A stretch of 64,000 nucleotides of DNA from Streptomyces catenulae (GCF_000718015.1 NZ_JODY01000001.1:124001-188000); one strand, 5' to 3'; positions 20,092-29,355 are shown, numbered from the stretch's first letter. Translations and numbers: made by a program. Notes: a model not told the origin generated them from the letters alone.

Positions 20092-21321
20092 TCAGCCGCC
20101 GAACTCCTCCAGGCCCTTCAGCGCCTGGTCGAGCAGGGCCCTGCGGCCCGCCAGCTCCCGGCCGAGCTTGTCCGCCTTGGCGGTGTTACCGGCCGCCCGC
20201 GCGGTCTCGATCTGCTTCTCCAGCTTGTCGACCGCGTCCTGCAGCTGACCCGTCAGGCCCGCGGCCCGGGCCCGCGCCTCCGGGTTCGTCCGCCGCCACT
20301 CGGCCTCCTCGGCGTCCTGGATGGCGCGCTCCACGGCGTGCATCCGGCCCTCGATCTTCGGGCGGGCGTCCCGCGGGACGTGCCCGATGGCCTCCCACCG
20401 CTCGTTGACCGAACGGAACGCGGACCGCGCCGCCTTGAGGTCGGTGACCGGCAGCAGCTTCTCCGCCTCGGCGGCCAGCTCCTCCTTGCGGGTCAGGTTC
20501 TCCCGCTGCTCGGCGTCGCGCTCGGCGAACACCTCACCGCGCGCCTGGAAGAAGACGTCCTGCGCGCCGCGGAAGCGGTTCCACAGGTCGTCCTCGTGCT
20601 CGCGCTGGGCGCGGCCCGCGGCCTTCCAGTCGGTCATCAGCTCGCGGTACCGGGCGGCGGTCGCCCCCCAGTCCGTCGAATTCGAGAGCGCCTGCGCCTC
20701 GGCGACCAGCTTCTCCTTGACCTTGCGGGACTCCTCACGCTGCGCGTCCAGCGACGCGAAGTGCGCCTTGCGCCGCTTGGAGAACGCCGAGCGGGCGTGC
20801 GAGAAGCGGTGCCACAGCTCGTCGTCCGCCTTGCGGTCCAGCCGCGGCAGGCCCTTCCAGGTGTCGACCAGCGCGCGCAGCCGCTCACCCGCCGCCCGCC
20901 ACTGCTCGCTGGCGGCCAGCTCCTCGGCCTCGGCGACCAGCTTCTCCTTGGCCACCCGGGCCTCGTCGCTCTGCTTCGCCTTCTGCGCCTTGCGCTCCTC
21001 GCGCCGCGCGTCGACGGTGGCGACCAGCGCGTCGAGCCGCTTCCTCAGCGCTTCCAGGTCACCCACCGCGTGGTGCTCGTCGACCTGCTTGCGCAGATGG
21101 TCGATCGCGGCCGTCGCGTCCTTCGCCGACAGGTCGGTGGTCTTGACCCGGCGCTCCAGGAGGCCGATCTCGACGACCAGGCCCTCGTACTTGCGCTCGA
21201 AGTAGGCGAGAGCCTCCTCGGGGGTTCCCGCCTGCCACGATCCGACGACCTGCTCGCCATCGGCGGTACGCACGTACACGGTCCCCGTCTCATCGACGCG
21301 GCCCCATGGGTCGCTGCTCAC
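20092..21321 (-). CDS. DUF349 coiled-coil repeat protein
   Basis: A 409-residue, highly charged, almost entirely helical protein made of repeated DUF349 units, each with a W-x-x-x-A...R-x-x-L-x-x-x-W-K...LW-x-R-F-x-x-A pattern (for example DELWHRFSHAR and DDLWNRFRGAQ). No enzyme motif is seen. Function is unknown; the repeats suggest a binding or scaffold role. GTG at 21321 (protein MSSDPWGRV) is chosen over an upstream in-frame start, because GGAGGCGCT directly precedes it and the N-terminus matches remembered Streptomyces homologues. It is convergent with relA. Confidence 0.88.
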   Translation of the reverse strand: MSSDPWGRVDETGTVYVRTADGEQVVGSWQAGTPEEALAYFERKYEGLVVEIGLLERRVKTTDLSAKDATAAIDHLRKQVDEHHAVGDLEALRKRLDALVATVDARREERKAQKAKQSDEARVAKEKLVAEAEELAASEQWRAAGERLRALVDTWKGLPRLDRKADDELWHRFSHARSAFSKRRKAHFASLDAQREESRKVKEKLVAEAQALSNSTDWGATAARYRELMTDWKAAGRAQREHEDDLWNRFRGAQDVFFQARGEVFAERDAEQRENLTRKEELAAEAEKLLPVTDLKAARSAFRSVNERWEAIGHVPRDARPKIEGRMHAVERAIQDAEEAEWRRTNPEARARAAGLTGQLQDAVDKLEKQIETARAAGNTAKADKLGRELAGRRALLDQALKGLEEFGG

Positions 21322-21387
21322 AGCGCCTCCTCCACATGACACCGACGAGGGCGTGCGGCCCCCCGGCGTCGTCCACAGTTTCTGTCC

Positions 21388-21406
21388 GCCGGGGCTGCGC
21401 CCCGGC
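21388..21406 (-). other. Short perfect hairpin in the leader of the DUF349 gene
   Basis: GCCGGGGC, a 3-nt loop and GCCCCGGC lie 67 bp upstream of the minus-strand start. Further complementary GC blocks surround it, so the 218-bp region between the two minus-strand genes may encode a structured leader. Confidence 0.35.
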
Positions 21407-21539
21407 CGGTCCGACGGGCTGTCTTGCGGGAGAGGGGCCGGCCGTCGGAACAGGCACCCTCCACATACGCCAATCTAGGCGACCCGGCGGTCGGCTGTCC
21501 GCATCCAGCACGACCGAATTCCACCGGCCCGCAGCCTTT

Positions 21540-22361
21540 CTACGAGGCGGTTACCGTCGCGCGGTCGATGACGACGGTGGCGTTCGGCGCGGTGTCGCCG
21601 GTCTGGGGATCGGGCGAGGAACCGGCGTCGGTGATCTTCTTCAGTACGTCGGTGCCGCCGGTGATCCTGCCGAACGGCGTGTAGTTGGGCGGCAGTTTGC
21701 TGTCCTGGTAGACGAGGAAGAACTGACTGCCGCCGGTGTTGCGGGTCTTGTCGTGCTTCCCGTCGTAGCGGTTGGCCATCGCGACCGTGCCCGCCGGGTA
21801 GACGTCGCCCTTCAGCCGCGGGTCCTTCAGATTCTCGTCCGGGATCGTGTACCCGGGGGTGCCGCGGCCGGTGCCCGTCGGGTCGCCGCACTGCAGGACG
21901 TAGATGCCGGAGTCGACGAGCCGGTGGCAGCGGCTGTGGTCGAAGTAGCCCTGCTTCGCGAGGAAGGCGAAGGAGTTCACCGTGTGCGGCGCCTTCGCGG
22001 CGTCCAGCTGCAGATCGATCTCACCGCAGGTGGTCCGTAGCTTCGCGGTGTACGTCGCGGAGGTGTCCACGGACATCTCCGGCTCCTTCTTCCACGTCTT
22101 CTTCGACGCCGCACCCTTCTCGGGACGGGCGCACGGGTCGGCCGGTTTCGTGGGGGCGGCCGCCGCGGCGTCGTCGTGATCGCCACCGGCCAGCCCCGCG
22201 GTGGCGTACGCGGCTCCGCCCGCGGCGAGGACCACGGCGAGCACACCCGCGATGATGACGTTGCGGCGTTTGGCCTTGTGCCGGGCCTCGGCGCGCCGCT
22301 GCTGCTGGCGCGCGTACTTCTCCCTGGCGAGCTGCCGCCGTCGCTGATCGCTGCTGACCAC
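21540..22361 (-). CDS. Membrane-anchored cyclophilin-type peptidyl-prolyl isomerase
   Basis: A 273-residue protein. A basic N-terminal cytoplasmic stretch rich in Arg/Gln precedes one membrane helix (NVIIAGVLAVVLAAGGAAYA, about 34-53), so the catalytic domain should face outside. The cyclophilin domain shows HSRCHRLVDSGIYVLQCGDPTG..GTPGYTIPDE and NTGGSQFFLVYQD. The loop region lacks the FxNF form, as in other actinobacterial cyclophilin-B-like proteins. It probably assists folding of exported proteins. GTG at 22361 is preferred, because AGGAG lies 7 nt upstream; the GTG at 22382 has no ribosome binding site. It is divergent from the MBL hydrolase gene. Confidence 0.88.
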   Translation of the reverse strand: MVSSDQRRRQLAREKYARQQQRRAEARHKAKRRNVIIAGVLAVVLAAGGAAYATAGLAGGDHDDAAAAAPTKPADPCARPEKGAASKKTWKKEPEMSVDTSATYTAKLRTTCGEIDLQLDAAKAPHTVNSFAFLAKQGYFDHSRCHRLVDSGIYVLQCGDPTGTGRGTPGYTIPDENLKDPRLKGDVYPAGTVAMANRYDGKHDKTRNTGGSQFFLVYQDSKLPPNYTPFGRITGGTDVLKKITDAGSSPDPQTGDTAPNATVVIDRATVTAS

Positions 22362-22574
22362 CGGTCGTCTCCTGTCCTGCACTGCGTGCCGCGCTCGGTC
22401 GCTCGGGTGACGAGCTGGGGCGAAGGTCTCGGCGCCCCAGGTCGTGGGCCGTGGCCGTACCGTATACGGGTTCGCCGCCGCCTCAGGTGCGCCGGTAGGC
22501 TCTGGAGCTGCCGAGTTGTTCCGGGAGCGGCCGCCTGCGCGAGGCGCCCGACCCCACGACCTTTAAGGACGAAC

Positions 22575-23288
22575 GTGCTGATTGCCGGGTTCCCCGCCGG
22601 GGCCTGGGGGACCAACTGCTATCTGGTCGCCCCCGCCGCCGGCGAGGAGTGCGTGATCATCGATCCGGGCCACCGCGCCGCACAGGGCGTCGAGGAGGCG
22701 GTCGCCAAGCACCGCCTCAAGCCCGTCGCGGTCGTCCTCACCCACGGCCACATCGACCACGTCGCCTCGGTCGTCCCGGTGTGCGGTGCGCACGACGTAC
22801 CCGCCTGGATCCACCCCGAGGACCGCTACATGATGAGCGATCCGGAGAAGGCCCTCGGCCGGGCCATCGGCGCCCCGCTCATGGGCGAGCTGACGGTGGG
22901 GGAGCCGGACGACGTCAAGGAGCTGACGGATGGCAGCACCCTGCAACTGGCCGGGATGGACTTCTCCGTCGCGCACGCACCGGGCCATACCAAGGGGTCG
23001 GTGACCTTCCGGATGCCCGAGCAGGCCGACGTCCCGCCGGTCTTCTTCTCGGGCGACCTGCTGTTCGCCGGCTCCATCGGACGCACCGATCTGCCGGGCG
23101 GCGATCACGCCGAGATCCTGCGGTCGCTGGCACGTGTGTGCCTGCCGCTGGAGGACTCGACCGTCGTCCTGTCCGGCCACGGCCCCCAGACCACCATCGG
23201 CCGCGAGCGCGCCGGCAACCCCTATCTGCGGGAGCTGGCCGCCGGCCTCGGAGAGGGCACCACCGCCCCTCCGCGACGAGGAATGTGA
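22575..23288 (+). CDS. Metallo-beta-lactamase fold hydrolase, glyoxalase II-like
   Basis: A 237-residue MBL-fold protein. The metal-binding THGHIDH motif is at 56-62 (H57, H59, D61, H62), the second His is in APGHTKGS (H138), an Asp in [16 protein letters not shown], and the last His in [14 protein letters not shown]. The pattern is that of hydroxyacyl-thiol hydrolases (glyoxalase II, YcbL-like). In an organism that uses mycothiol the thiol carrier may be mycothiol, but the substrate is not known. It sits directly upstream of hisS, a conserved Streptomyces pairing; the stop is 11 bp before the hisS start, so they are probably cotranscribed. Confidence 0.85.
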   Translation: MLIAGFPAGAWGTNCYLVAPAAGEECVIIDPGHRAAQGVEEAVAKHRLKPVAVVLTHGHIDHVASVVPVCGAHDVPAWIHPEDRYMMSDPEKALGRAIGAPLMGELTVGEPDDVKELTDGSTLQLAGMDFSVAHAPGHTKGSVTFRMPEQADVPPVFFSGDLLFAGSIGRTDLPGGDHAEILRSLARVCLPLEDSTVVLSGHGPQTTIGRERAGNPYLRELAAGLGEGTTAPPRRGM

Positions 23289-23299
23289 CGAGACTTTCC

Positions 23300-24562
23300 G
23301 TGAGCACCTTTCAGGCCCCCAAGGGCACGTACGACCTGCTTCCCCCCGATTCCGCGACCTACCTCGCGGTCCGCGAGGCGATCTCCGCACCGCTGCGCAA
23401 CTCCGGCTACGGCTACATCGAGACGCCCGGCTTCGAGAACGTCGAGCTGTTCGCCCGCGGTGTCGGTGAGTCCACCGACATCGTGACCAAGGAGATGTAC
23501 GCCTTCGAGACCAAGGGCGGCGACAAGCTCGCACTGCGCCCCGAGGGCACCGCCTCCGTGCTGCGCGCGGCGCTGGAGGCCAACCTCCACAAGGGCGGCA
23601 ACCTCCCCGTCAAGCTCTGGTACTCCGGTTCGTACTACCGCTACGAGCGTCCGCAGAAGGGCCGCTACCGCCACTTCTCGCAGGTCGGCGCGGAGGCCAT
23701 CGGCGCGGAGGACCCGGCGCTCGACGCCGAGCTGATCATCCTCGCCGACCAGGCGTACCGCTCGCTGGGGCTGCGGAACTTCCGCATCCTGCTGAACTCG
23801 CTCGGCGACAAGGAGTGCCGCCCGGTCTACCGCGCCGCCCTCCAGGAGTTCCTGCGCGGCCTCGACCTGGACGACGACACCCGCCGCCGCGTCGACATCA
23901 ACCCGCTGCGCGTCCTCGACGACAAGCGGGAGGCCGTCCGCAAGCAGCTGACCGGCGCCCCGGCGCTCGGCGACTACCTCTGTGAGGCGTGCAAGGCGTA
24001 CCACGAGCAGGTCCGCGAGCTGCTGACCGCGGCGGGCGTCGCCTTCGAGGACGACGCCAACCTGGTGCGCGGTCTCGACTACTACACCCGCACCACCTTC
24101 GAGTTCGTCCACGACGGTCTCGGCTCGCAGTCCGCGGTGGGTGGCGGCGGCCGTTACGACGGTCTGTCCGAGATGATCGGCGGCCCGGCGCTGCCGTCCG
24201 TCGGCTGGGCGCTCGGCGTCGACCGCACGGTGCTGGCCCTGGAGGCGGAGGGCGTCACACTCGACATCCCGGCGGCCACCGCGGTCTACGCGGTCCCGCT
24301 CGGCGAGGAGGCCCGCCGGGTGCTGTTCGGCCAGGTCACCGCGTTGCGCAAGGCCGGGATCGCGACGGACTTCGCCTTCGGCGGCAAGGGCCTGAAGAAC
24401 GCCATGAAGTCGGCGAACCGCTCCGGCGCCCGGCTGGCGCTGGTCGCCGGTGAGCGCGATCTGGCCGAGGGCGTCGTCCAGCTGAAGAACCTGGAGAGCG
24501 GCGAGCAGACCGCCGTGCCGCTGGACACGGTGGTCGACGAGGTCCGGCGCACGCTGGGCTGA
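23300..24562 (+). CDS. hisS: Histidyl-tRNA synthetase
   Basis: A 420-residue class II aminoacyl-tRNA synthetase. N-terminal [12 protein letters not shown] and the motif 2 region [19 protein letters not shown] are clear, the histidine-specific loops read [15 protein letters not shown] and GGGGRYDGL, motif 3 is [10 protein letters not shown], and an anticodon-binding domain follows (about 325-420). The start is ambiguous. GTG at 23300 gives the family-typical MSTFQAPKG, while a GTG at 23285 overlapping the preceding stop would add five residues. No T-box leader is visible, as expected downstream of another coding gene. Confidence 0.95.
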   Translation: MSTFQAPKGTYDLLPPDSATYLAVREAISAPLRNSGYGYIETPGFENVELFARGVGESTDIVTKEMYAFETKGGDKLALRPEGTASVLRAALEANLHKGGNLPVKLWYSGSYYRYERPQKGRYRHFSQVGAEAIGAEDPALDAELIILADQAYRSLGLRNFRILLNSLGDKECRPVYRAALQEFLRGLDLDDDTRRRVDINPLRVLDDKREAVRKQLTGAPALGDYLCEACKAYHEQVRELLTAAGVAFEDDANLVRGLDYYTRTTFEFVHDGLGSQSAVGGGGRYDGLSEMIGGPALPSVGWALGVDRTVLALEAEGVTLDIPAATAVYAVPLGEEARRVLFGQVTALRKAGIATDFAFGGKGLKNAMKSANRSGARLALVAGERDLAEGVVQLKNLESGEQTAVPLDTVVDEVRRTLG

Positions 24563-24578
24563 CCCGCCACGACGGCCG

Positions 24579-24622
24579 ACGGGGCCGGGCCGGACGCCTT
24601 CGGGTGGCCGCCCCGGCCCCGT
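24579..24622 (+). terminator. Terminator after hisS
   Basis: An 11-bp perfect inverted repeat ACGGGGCCGGG/CCCGGCCCCGT with inner pairing, 16 bp past the hisS stop. Confidence 0.75.
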
Positions 24623-24920
24623 TCCGTTCCCGGGGCGGCCACCTCCGTCAAGGCCGTGCCCGGCCGTTCACCCGCCTGATCGGTTCGTACCGCGCCCGGG
24701 GTGGGAAGGGGCGGCCCGCGAGGCGGTGACGGCGCTGTTCGGGGCGGTGGCGCGGGCGGTGCCGGGGCCGCGGGGAGCGGTCGGCGCGGCCTCGCGCGCG
24801 TTCCTCTTTATGTCCTTCGAACGGTGGCACGCACGGTCGGTGGGGCAGAATGTGGAAGCGGCCGCTGCCCGCGGGCCCGCTTGTCCACCCCACCCCACAA
24901 GGGATCGACGGAACCGCGAT
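24623..24920 (+). other. Non-coding region upstream of the VKOR gene
   Basis: About 300 bp that appear to hold only the VKOR promoter and leader. Frames that read into the VKOR gene from here show no conserved protein features. A CAGAAT hexamer at 24846-24851 could be a -10, but no matching -35 or sigma-R type (GGAAT-N18-GTT) promoter was found. Confidence 0.4.
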
Positions 24921-25556
24921 ATGACGACGACAGCGCTTGACGACGTGTCCACCGACGACGACCGCGACCGCGGCCCGATCGGGGCGGGCCGCGGACTCTC
25001 CTGGCTGCTGGTGATCACCGGTGCGCTGGGCATCCTCGCGTCGTGGGTCATCACGACCGACAAGATCGAGCTGCTGAAGGACCCGAACTTCAAGCCCGCG
25101 TGCAGCTTCAACCCGATCATCTCCTGCGGCAGCGTGATGCAGAGCGCCCAGGCCGAGGTCTTCGGATTCCCGAACCCGATGGCCGGGATGCTCGCGTTCC
25201 CCGTGGTCGTCGCGATCGGCGTCGGTCTCCTGGCGGGCGCCCGCTACCGCCGCTTCTACTGGATCGGCCTCAACATCGGCACCCTGCTGGGCACGGTGTT
25301 CTGCATGTGGCTGATGACGCAGTCGCTGTACCACATCAACGCCCTGTGCCTGTGGTGCACGCTCACCTGGTGCGCCACGCTCCTGATGTTCTGGTACACC
25401 ACCGTCCACAACATCAAGCACCGCATCATCCCGGTGCCCGCCGGACTGCGCGGCGCGGTGCTGGAGTTCCACTGGGTCGTCCCGGTGCTCTGGTACGGCA
25501 CCATCGGGCTGCTGATCCTCACCCGCTGGTGGTCGTACTGGTCGTCGCTGCTCTGA
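24921..25556 (+). CDS. Vitamin K epoxide reductase (VKOR) family membrane protein
   Basis: A 211-residue integral membrane thiol oxidoreductase with about five hydrophobic segments. Both VKOR cysteine pairs are present: the loop pair C61/C69 (CSFNPIISC) and the active-site C143-L-W-C146. In actinobacteria VKOR homologues reoxidise a DsbA-like partner to drive disulfide formation in exported proteins, using a quinone as electron acceptor. The partner is not in this window. The ATG at 24921 is taken as the start, since the upstream extension is low complexity. A hairpin follows the stop and separates it from rarA. Confidence 0.9.
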   Translation: MTTTALDDVSTDDDRDRGPIGAGRGLSWLLVITGALGILASWVITTDKIELLKDPNFKPACSFNPIISCGSVMQSAQAEVFGFPNPMAGMLAFPVVVAIGVGLLAGARYRRFYWIGLNIGTLLGTVFCMWLMTQSLYHINALCLWCTLTWCATLLMFWYTTVHNIKHRIIPVPAGLRGAVLEFHWVVPVLWYGTIGLLILTRWWSYWSSLL

Positions 25557-25574
25557 GTCACCCCGCGCCCGGTC

Positions 25575-25619
25575 CGCCGCCCGGTCGCCGGTCCCGCGCG
25601 GACCGGCGGCCGGGCGGCG
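25575..25619 (+). terminator. Terminator between VKOR gene and rarA
   Basis: A long near-perfect inverted repeat of about 20 bp with one offset base on each arm. It abuts the rarA promoter motif without a gap. Confidence 0.75.
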
Positions 25620-25642
25620 TTGTCAGTGGGGTGACATAGGCT
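25620..25642 (+). promoter_or_regulatory. RecA-NDp/PafBC-type promoter of rarA
   Basis: TTGTCAGTG, an 8-nt spacer and TAGGCT show the same motif and spacing as upstream of ruvC. A transcript from it would begin near 25649-25650, so the rarA mRNA is probably leaderless. Confidence 0.72.
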
Positions 25643-25649
25643 CGTGAGC

Positions 25650-27011
25650 GTGGAGCCCGACCTGTTCACCGCCGCCGCCGAAGACCGTCAGGAGAAGGAC
25701 CCCGCGGGGTCCCCGCTCGCCGTACGGATGCGTCCGCGCACCCTCGACGAGGTCGTGGGCCAGCAGCATCTGCTCAAGCCGGGCTCACCGCTGCGGCGGT
25801 TGGTGGGGGAGGGCAGCGGCGGGCCCGCGGGCCCGTCCTCGGTCTTCCTGTGGGGCCCGCCCGGCATCGGCAAGACCACCCTCGCGTATGTCGTCAGCCA
25901 GGCGACCAACAAGCGGTTCGTGGAGCTGTCGGCGATCACCGCGGGCGTCAAGGAGGTGCGGGCGGTCATCGACGGCGCGCGCCGCGCCTCGGGCGGCTTC
26001 GGCAAGGAGACCGTCCTCTTCCTCGACGAGATCCACCGCTTCAGCAAGGCCCAGCAGGACTCCCTGCTCCCGGCGGTGGAGAACCGCTGGGTCACCCTGA
26101 TCGCCGCCACCACGGAGAACCCGTACTTCTCGGTGATCTCCCCGCTGCTCTCCCGCTCGCTGCTGCTCACCCTGGAGCCGCTGACCGACGACGATCTGCG
26201 CGGGCTGCTGGGCCGGGCGCTGACCTCGGAGCGCGGGTTGGGCGGTGCGGTGACGCTGCCGGAGGACACCGAGGCGCATCTGCTGCGGATCGCCGGTGGT
26301 GACGCCCGGCGCGCGCTGACGGCGCTGGAGGCGGGCGCGGGCTCGGCGCTGGCCAAGGGCGAGGCGGAGATCACCCTGCAGACGCTGGAGGAGTCGGTCG
26401 ACCGCGCCGCGGTGAAGTACGACTGGGACGGCGATCAGCACTACGACGTCGCCAGCGCGCTCATCAAGTCCATCCGCGGCTCCGACGTCGATGCCGCGCT
26501 GCACTATCTGGCGCGGATGATCGAGGCGGGGGAGGACCCGCGGTTCATCGCGCGGCGGCTGATGATCTCGGCGAGCGAGGACATCGGGCTGGCCGATCCG
26601 TCCGCGCTGCAGACGGCGGTGGCCGCGGCGCAGGCGGTCGCCCTGATCGGCTTCCCGGAGGCCCGGATCACGCTGAGTCAGGCCACCATCGCGCTCGCCC
26701 TGGCCCCCAAGTCCAACGCCGCCTATCTGGCGATAGACGCGGCGCTCGCCGACGTCCGCGCAGGTCAGGCCGGTCCCGTACCGCCGCATCTGCGCGACGG
26801 CCACTACAAGGGCGCCGAGAAGCTGGGCCACGGCAAGGGCTATCAGTACCCGCACGATCTGCCCGGCGGCATCGCGGCCCAGCAGTACGCCCCGGACGCG
26901 GTGCACGGCAAGCGGTACTACTCCCCGACCCGGCACGGCGCCGAGGCACGTTACGCCGATGTCGCCGACCGGGTCCGGGCGCGACTGCGGGGCGGTTCCG
27001 CGGAGAGCTGA
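25650..27011 (+). CDS. rarA: Replication-associated recombination protein RarA (MgsA), AAA+ ATPase
   Basis: A 453-residue clamp-loader-like AAA+ ATPase that acts at stalled replication forks. Walker A is GPPGIGKT (about residues 69-76), Walker B FLDEIHRF, with sensor and arginine-finger segments ([11 protein letters not shown]) and the MgsA/RarA C-terminal tetramerisation domain ([29 protein letters not shown]). GTG at 25650 is chosen over GTG at 25644. The promoter's -10 ends at 25642, so the earlier codon would fall upstream of the likely transcription start. No ribosome binding site precedes either, which fits leaderless translation. Confidence 0.93.
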   Translation: MEPDLFTAAAEDRQEKDPAGSPLAVRMRPRTLDEVVGQQHLLKPGSPLRRLVGEGSGGPAGPSSVFLWGPPGIGKTTLAYVVSQATNKRFVELSAITAGVKEVRAVIDGARRASGGFGKETVLFLDEIHRFSKAQQDSLLPAVENRWVTLIAATTENPYFSVISPLLSRSLLLTLEPLTDDDLRGLLGRALTSERGLGGAVTLPEDTEAHLLRIAGGDARRALTALEAGAGSALAKGEAEITLQTLEESVDRAAVKYDWDGDQHYDVASALIKSIRGSDVDAALHYLARMIEAGEDPRFIARRLMISASEDIGLADPSALQTAVAAAQAVALIGFPEARITLSQATIALALAPKSNAAYLAIDAALADVRAGQAGPVPPHLRDGHYKGAEKLGHGKGYQYPHDLPGGIAAQQYAPDAVHGKRYYSPTRHGAEARYADVADRVRARLRGGSAES

Positions 27012-27050
27012 GGGCGCGGCGTCAGCCGGTGGCGCCGGAGCCCCGGGGTG

Positions 27051-27932
27051 TCACCCCTCCGCCGCCTCGAAGAGCAGGTGCATCGCGCGCCGCAGTTCGG
27101 CGACGTCGCGGACGGGCTCGGGGAAGTCGAAGCGCGCGTCGAACGGCGCCTTCCCGGCACCGGTGAAGCGCACCCGCAGCCCGAAGCGGTCCAGGGCCAC
27201 CGGCGTGGCCTCGTCGCGGGCGCCGCACACCGTGGCGCTCCGCTCGCCGAGCAGGCCGCACAACCCGCGGACCTGCGGCCCGTGCGCGGAGTGCAGATGC
27301 TGGAGCAGTTCGGCCTCGTGCACCACGAGCGGATCGGGCACGGCTTCGGCGAACTCCTCCGGCTCGACGGCTTCGGCGCCCCACAGGTCGTCCACCGCGC
27401 ATTCGCCGACCTCCAACCGGAGCATCAGCCATCCGGCCCGCCCGGGGATGCCCGGCGCCGGTTGCGGATGGACGGCCTCACCGATCCCGAGCAGCTCGCC
27501 GACGGGGTGCCGCTCGGCGAGCAGCGCCGCACAGCGGGCGCGGTCCCCGTTGCGTACGGGGGTGAGCCAGCCCGCCACCCAGGCGCGTCCGCGGACCCGG
27601 TGGGGCACCGAAACCGGCGCGACATCGGTGATCTCCATCACGGCTGCCAGGTCGTCGTCCTGGGCGTACGCGGCCGCGCGGGCGGCCGCGGAGTCGCCAG
27701 GAGCCAGCAACAGCACGTCTCCCTCGGGGGTCACGGTCCGGCAGACCGGTGCCGAGAGCCCGCTGGGGTCGGGGTCCTCGACTCCGGGAATGCTCAGCGA
27801 ACCCATACCATTGGACTCGACGAGGGTGCGTACGCGCTCGGCCGCCGATGGCCGGGCGTCTTCCACGGGACGCGGCTGACCCGCCTCGGTGCCCTGAGCG
27901 GCATCGGGCAGGGGGATCCCAGGTCGAAACAT
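27051..27932 (-). CDS. DUF2470-domain protein, likely iron-regulated haem/iron-related
   Basis: A 293-residue protein. The C-terminal ~90 residues match DUF2470 (H-x-x-x-L-L-Q-H-L then LDRFGLRVRF and a final DVAELRRAMHLLF), a domain found in HugZ/HutZ-like haem-utilisation proteins and in chloroplast haem-related proteins. The N-terminal half resembles a split-barrel FMN-binding fold but lacks a clear signature. ATG at 27932 is chosen because GAGGAG precedes it; an in-frame ATG at 27962 would lie inside the iron box. The iron box 16 bp upstream strongly suggests repression under iron-replete conditions. Confidence 0.82.
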   Translation of the reverse strand: MFRPGIPLPDAAQGTEAGQPRPVEDARPSAAERVRTLVESNGMGSLSIPGVEDPDPSGLSAPVCRTVTPEGDVLLLAPGDSAAARAAAYAQDDDLAAVMEITDVAPVSVPHRVRGRAWVAGWLTPVRNGDRARCAALLAERHPVGELLGIGEAVHPQPAPGIPGRAGWLMLRLEVGECAVDDLWGAEAVEPEEFAEAVPDPLVVHEAELLQHLHSAHGPQVRGLCGLLGERSATVCGARDEATPVALDRFGLRVRFTGAGKAPFDARFDFPEPVRDVAELRRAMHLLFEAAEG

Positions 27933-27947
27933 GCGTTCTCCTCGCGC

Positions 27948-27966
27948 TAAGGTAAGCCTCACCTAA
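27948..27966. promoter_or_regulatory. Iron box (DtxR/IdeR/DmdR family operator)
   Basis: Read on the minus strand the 19-mer is TTAGGTGAGGCTTACCTTA, matching the DtxR/IdeR consensus TTAGGTTAGGCTAACCTAA at 16 of 19 positions with its dyad symmetry intact. On the minus strand a candidate promoter (TTCACG at 27988-27993, 17 bp, TAAGTT at 27965-27970) would place the box over the -10 and start site. The same box lies only 22 bp before rpsD. Confidence 0.85.
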
Positions 27967-27988
27967 CTTACACGGAGGTCCGTTCCAC

Positions 27989-28600
27989 GTGAACCAGTCG
28001 CGTCCCAAGGTCAAGAAGTCCCGCGCGCTCGGCATCGCCCTGACGCCGAAGGCCGTCAAGTACTTCGAGGCCCGTCCCTACCCGCCCGGCGAGCACGGCC
28101 GTGGCCGCAAGCAGAACAGTGACTACAAGGTCCGTCTGCTCGAGAAGCAGCGTCTGCGTGCGCAGTACGACATCAGCGAGCGCCAGATGGCGCGTGCCTA
28201 CGACCGCGCTCGGAAGGTCGAAGGCAAGACGGGCGAAGCCCTCATCGTCGAGCTGGAGCGCCGTCTGGACGCGCTCGTCCTGCGTTCGGGCATCGCCCGC
28301 ACGATCTACCAGGCGCGCCAGATGGTCGTCCACGGCCACATCGCCGTGAACGACCGCAAGGTCGACAAGCCCTCCTTCCGCGTCCGCCCCGGCGACGTCG
28401 TGATGGTCCGCGAGCGCAGCCGCGAGAAGCACCCCTTCCAGGTGGCGCGCGAGGGCGGCTACGCCCCCGACGGCGAGACCCCCCGCTACCTGGAGGTCAA
28501 CCTCCAGGCGCTGGCGTTCCGCCTCGACCGGGACCCCAACCGCAAGGAGATCCCGGTGATCTGCGACGAGCAGCTCGTCGTCGAGTACTACGCCCGCTGA
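27989..28600 (+). CDS. rpsD: 30S ribosomal protein S4
   Basis: A 203-residue primary 16S rRNA-binding protein. It has the conserved [18 protein letters not shown] block and the S4 domain ([27 protein letters not shown]). The N-terminus has no cysteines, so this is the zinc-independent form of S4, and it is monocistronic rather than in the alpha operon, as usual for Streptomyces. The GTG start has a GGAGG ribosome binding site. The whole upstream region shared with the divergent DUF2470 gene is only 56 bp and contains the iron box. A strong terminator follows. Confidence 0.96.
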   Translation: MNQSRPKVKKSRALGIALTPKAVKYFEARPYPPGEHGRGRKQNSDYKVRLLEKQRLRAQYDISERQMARAYDRARKVEGKTGEALIVELERRLDALVLRSGIARTIYQARQMVVHGHIAVNDRKVDKPSFRVRPGDVVMVRERSREKHPFQVAREGGYAPDGETPRYLEVNLQALAFRLDRDPNRKEIPVICDEQLVVEYYAR

Positions 28601-28625
28601 GCCAGGCGTAGCCACCGGCACCTTC

Positions 28626-28673
28626 CGGCCCGCCGCCCCTCCCCGCAGCTCGCGGGGACGGTGCGGCGGGCCG
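28626..28673 (+). terminator. Terminator after rpsD
   Basis: An 11-bp outer stem (CGGCCCGCCGC with GCGGCGGGCCG) plus an inner CCCCGC/GCGGGG stem around an AGCTC loop. Confidence 0.8.
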
Positions 28674-28912
28674 TCGCCGTTCCCGGCCGCGGGTCCGGGC
28701 CGCCGCGCGCCCAGGCCGTGCGCGGGGCGGCCACCGCCCGGACCGTACAATCGGCCGGTCGCCTTCCCTCCGGCCGCCTGCCCGCCGCCCGCAAATCCGG
28801 TCGGCCGCGCCGTCCCGGCGCGATAGGGTCAAGGGTGCCGTTCGAGCAGGACGGAAGCCGGAGCGGGACAGTGCGGATGCCCCGTCGGAGAGTGTCGGAG
28901 AGTGGTGCCAGC
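28674..28912 (+). other. Non-coding region upstream of the DUF948 gene
   Basis: About 240 bp, very GC-rich, with no gene that I can support. TACAAT at 28746-28751 and TAGGGT at 28824-28829 are possible -10 elements for the downstream genes, without clear -35 partners. Confidence 0.4.
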
Positions 28913-29347
28913 GTGACCGGTGGAGAGGTGGCGGGGATCCTGGTCGCCGTCTTCTGGGCGATCCTCGTGTCGTTCCTCGCCCTCGTGCTGGTGAGGCTCG
29001 CACAGACCCTCAAGGCGACGACGAAGATGGTGGCAGAAGTCTCCGACCAGGCCGTTCCGCTGCTCGCCGACGCGTCCGCGACGGTCCGCTCGGCGCACAC
29101 CCAGCTCGCCCGCGTCGACGCCATCGCCTCCGACGTGCAGGAGGTCACCGCCAACGCCTCCGCGCTCTCCTCGACCGTCTCCTCCGCCTTCGGCGGACCG
29201 CTGGTCAAGGTCGCCGCCTTCGGCTACGGCGTACGCCGCGCGATCGGGAAGAAGGGCGCGCCGGATCCCGAGCGCACCGTCGTCGTCGGCCGTACCCTCC
29301 CCGGCGCCCGCCGCGGCGCGCGCCGCAACCGTCGCTCCAAGGACTGA
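28913..29347 (+). CDS. DUF948-family membrane protein
   Basis: A 144-residue protein with one N-terminal membrane helix (EVAGILVAVFWAILVSFLAL, about residues 4-23) and a long amphipathic helix bearing a methyl-accepting-like heptad pattern (TKMVAEVSDQAVPLLADASATVRSAHTQL). This matches the small DUF948 family found in many Gram-positive bacteria. Function is unknown. The C-terminal tail is basic. The GTG at 28913 is chosen so that the membrane helix is N-terminal; the upstream part of the frame is not conserved. It sits with the next small gene directly before alaS. Confidence 0.8.
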   Translation: MTGGEVAGILVAVFWAILVSFLALVLVRLAQTLKATTKMVAEVSDQAVPLLADASATVRSAHTQLARVDAIASDVQEVTANASALSSTVSSAFGGPLVKVAAFGYGVRRAIGKKGAPDPERTVVVGRTLPGARRGARRNRRSKD

Positions 29348-29355
29348 TCACCGCG

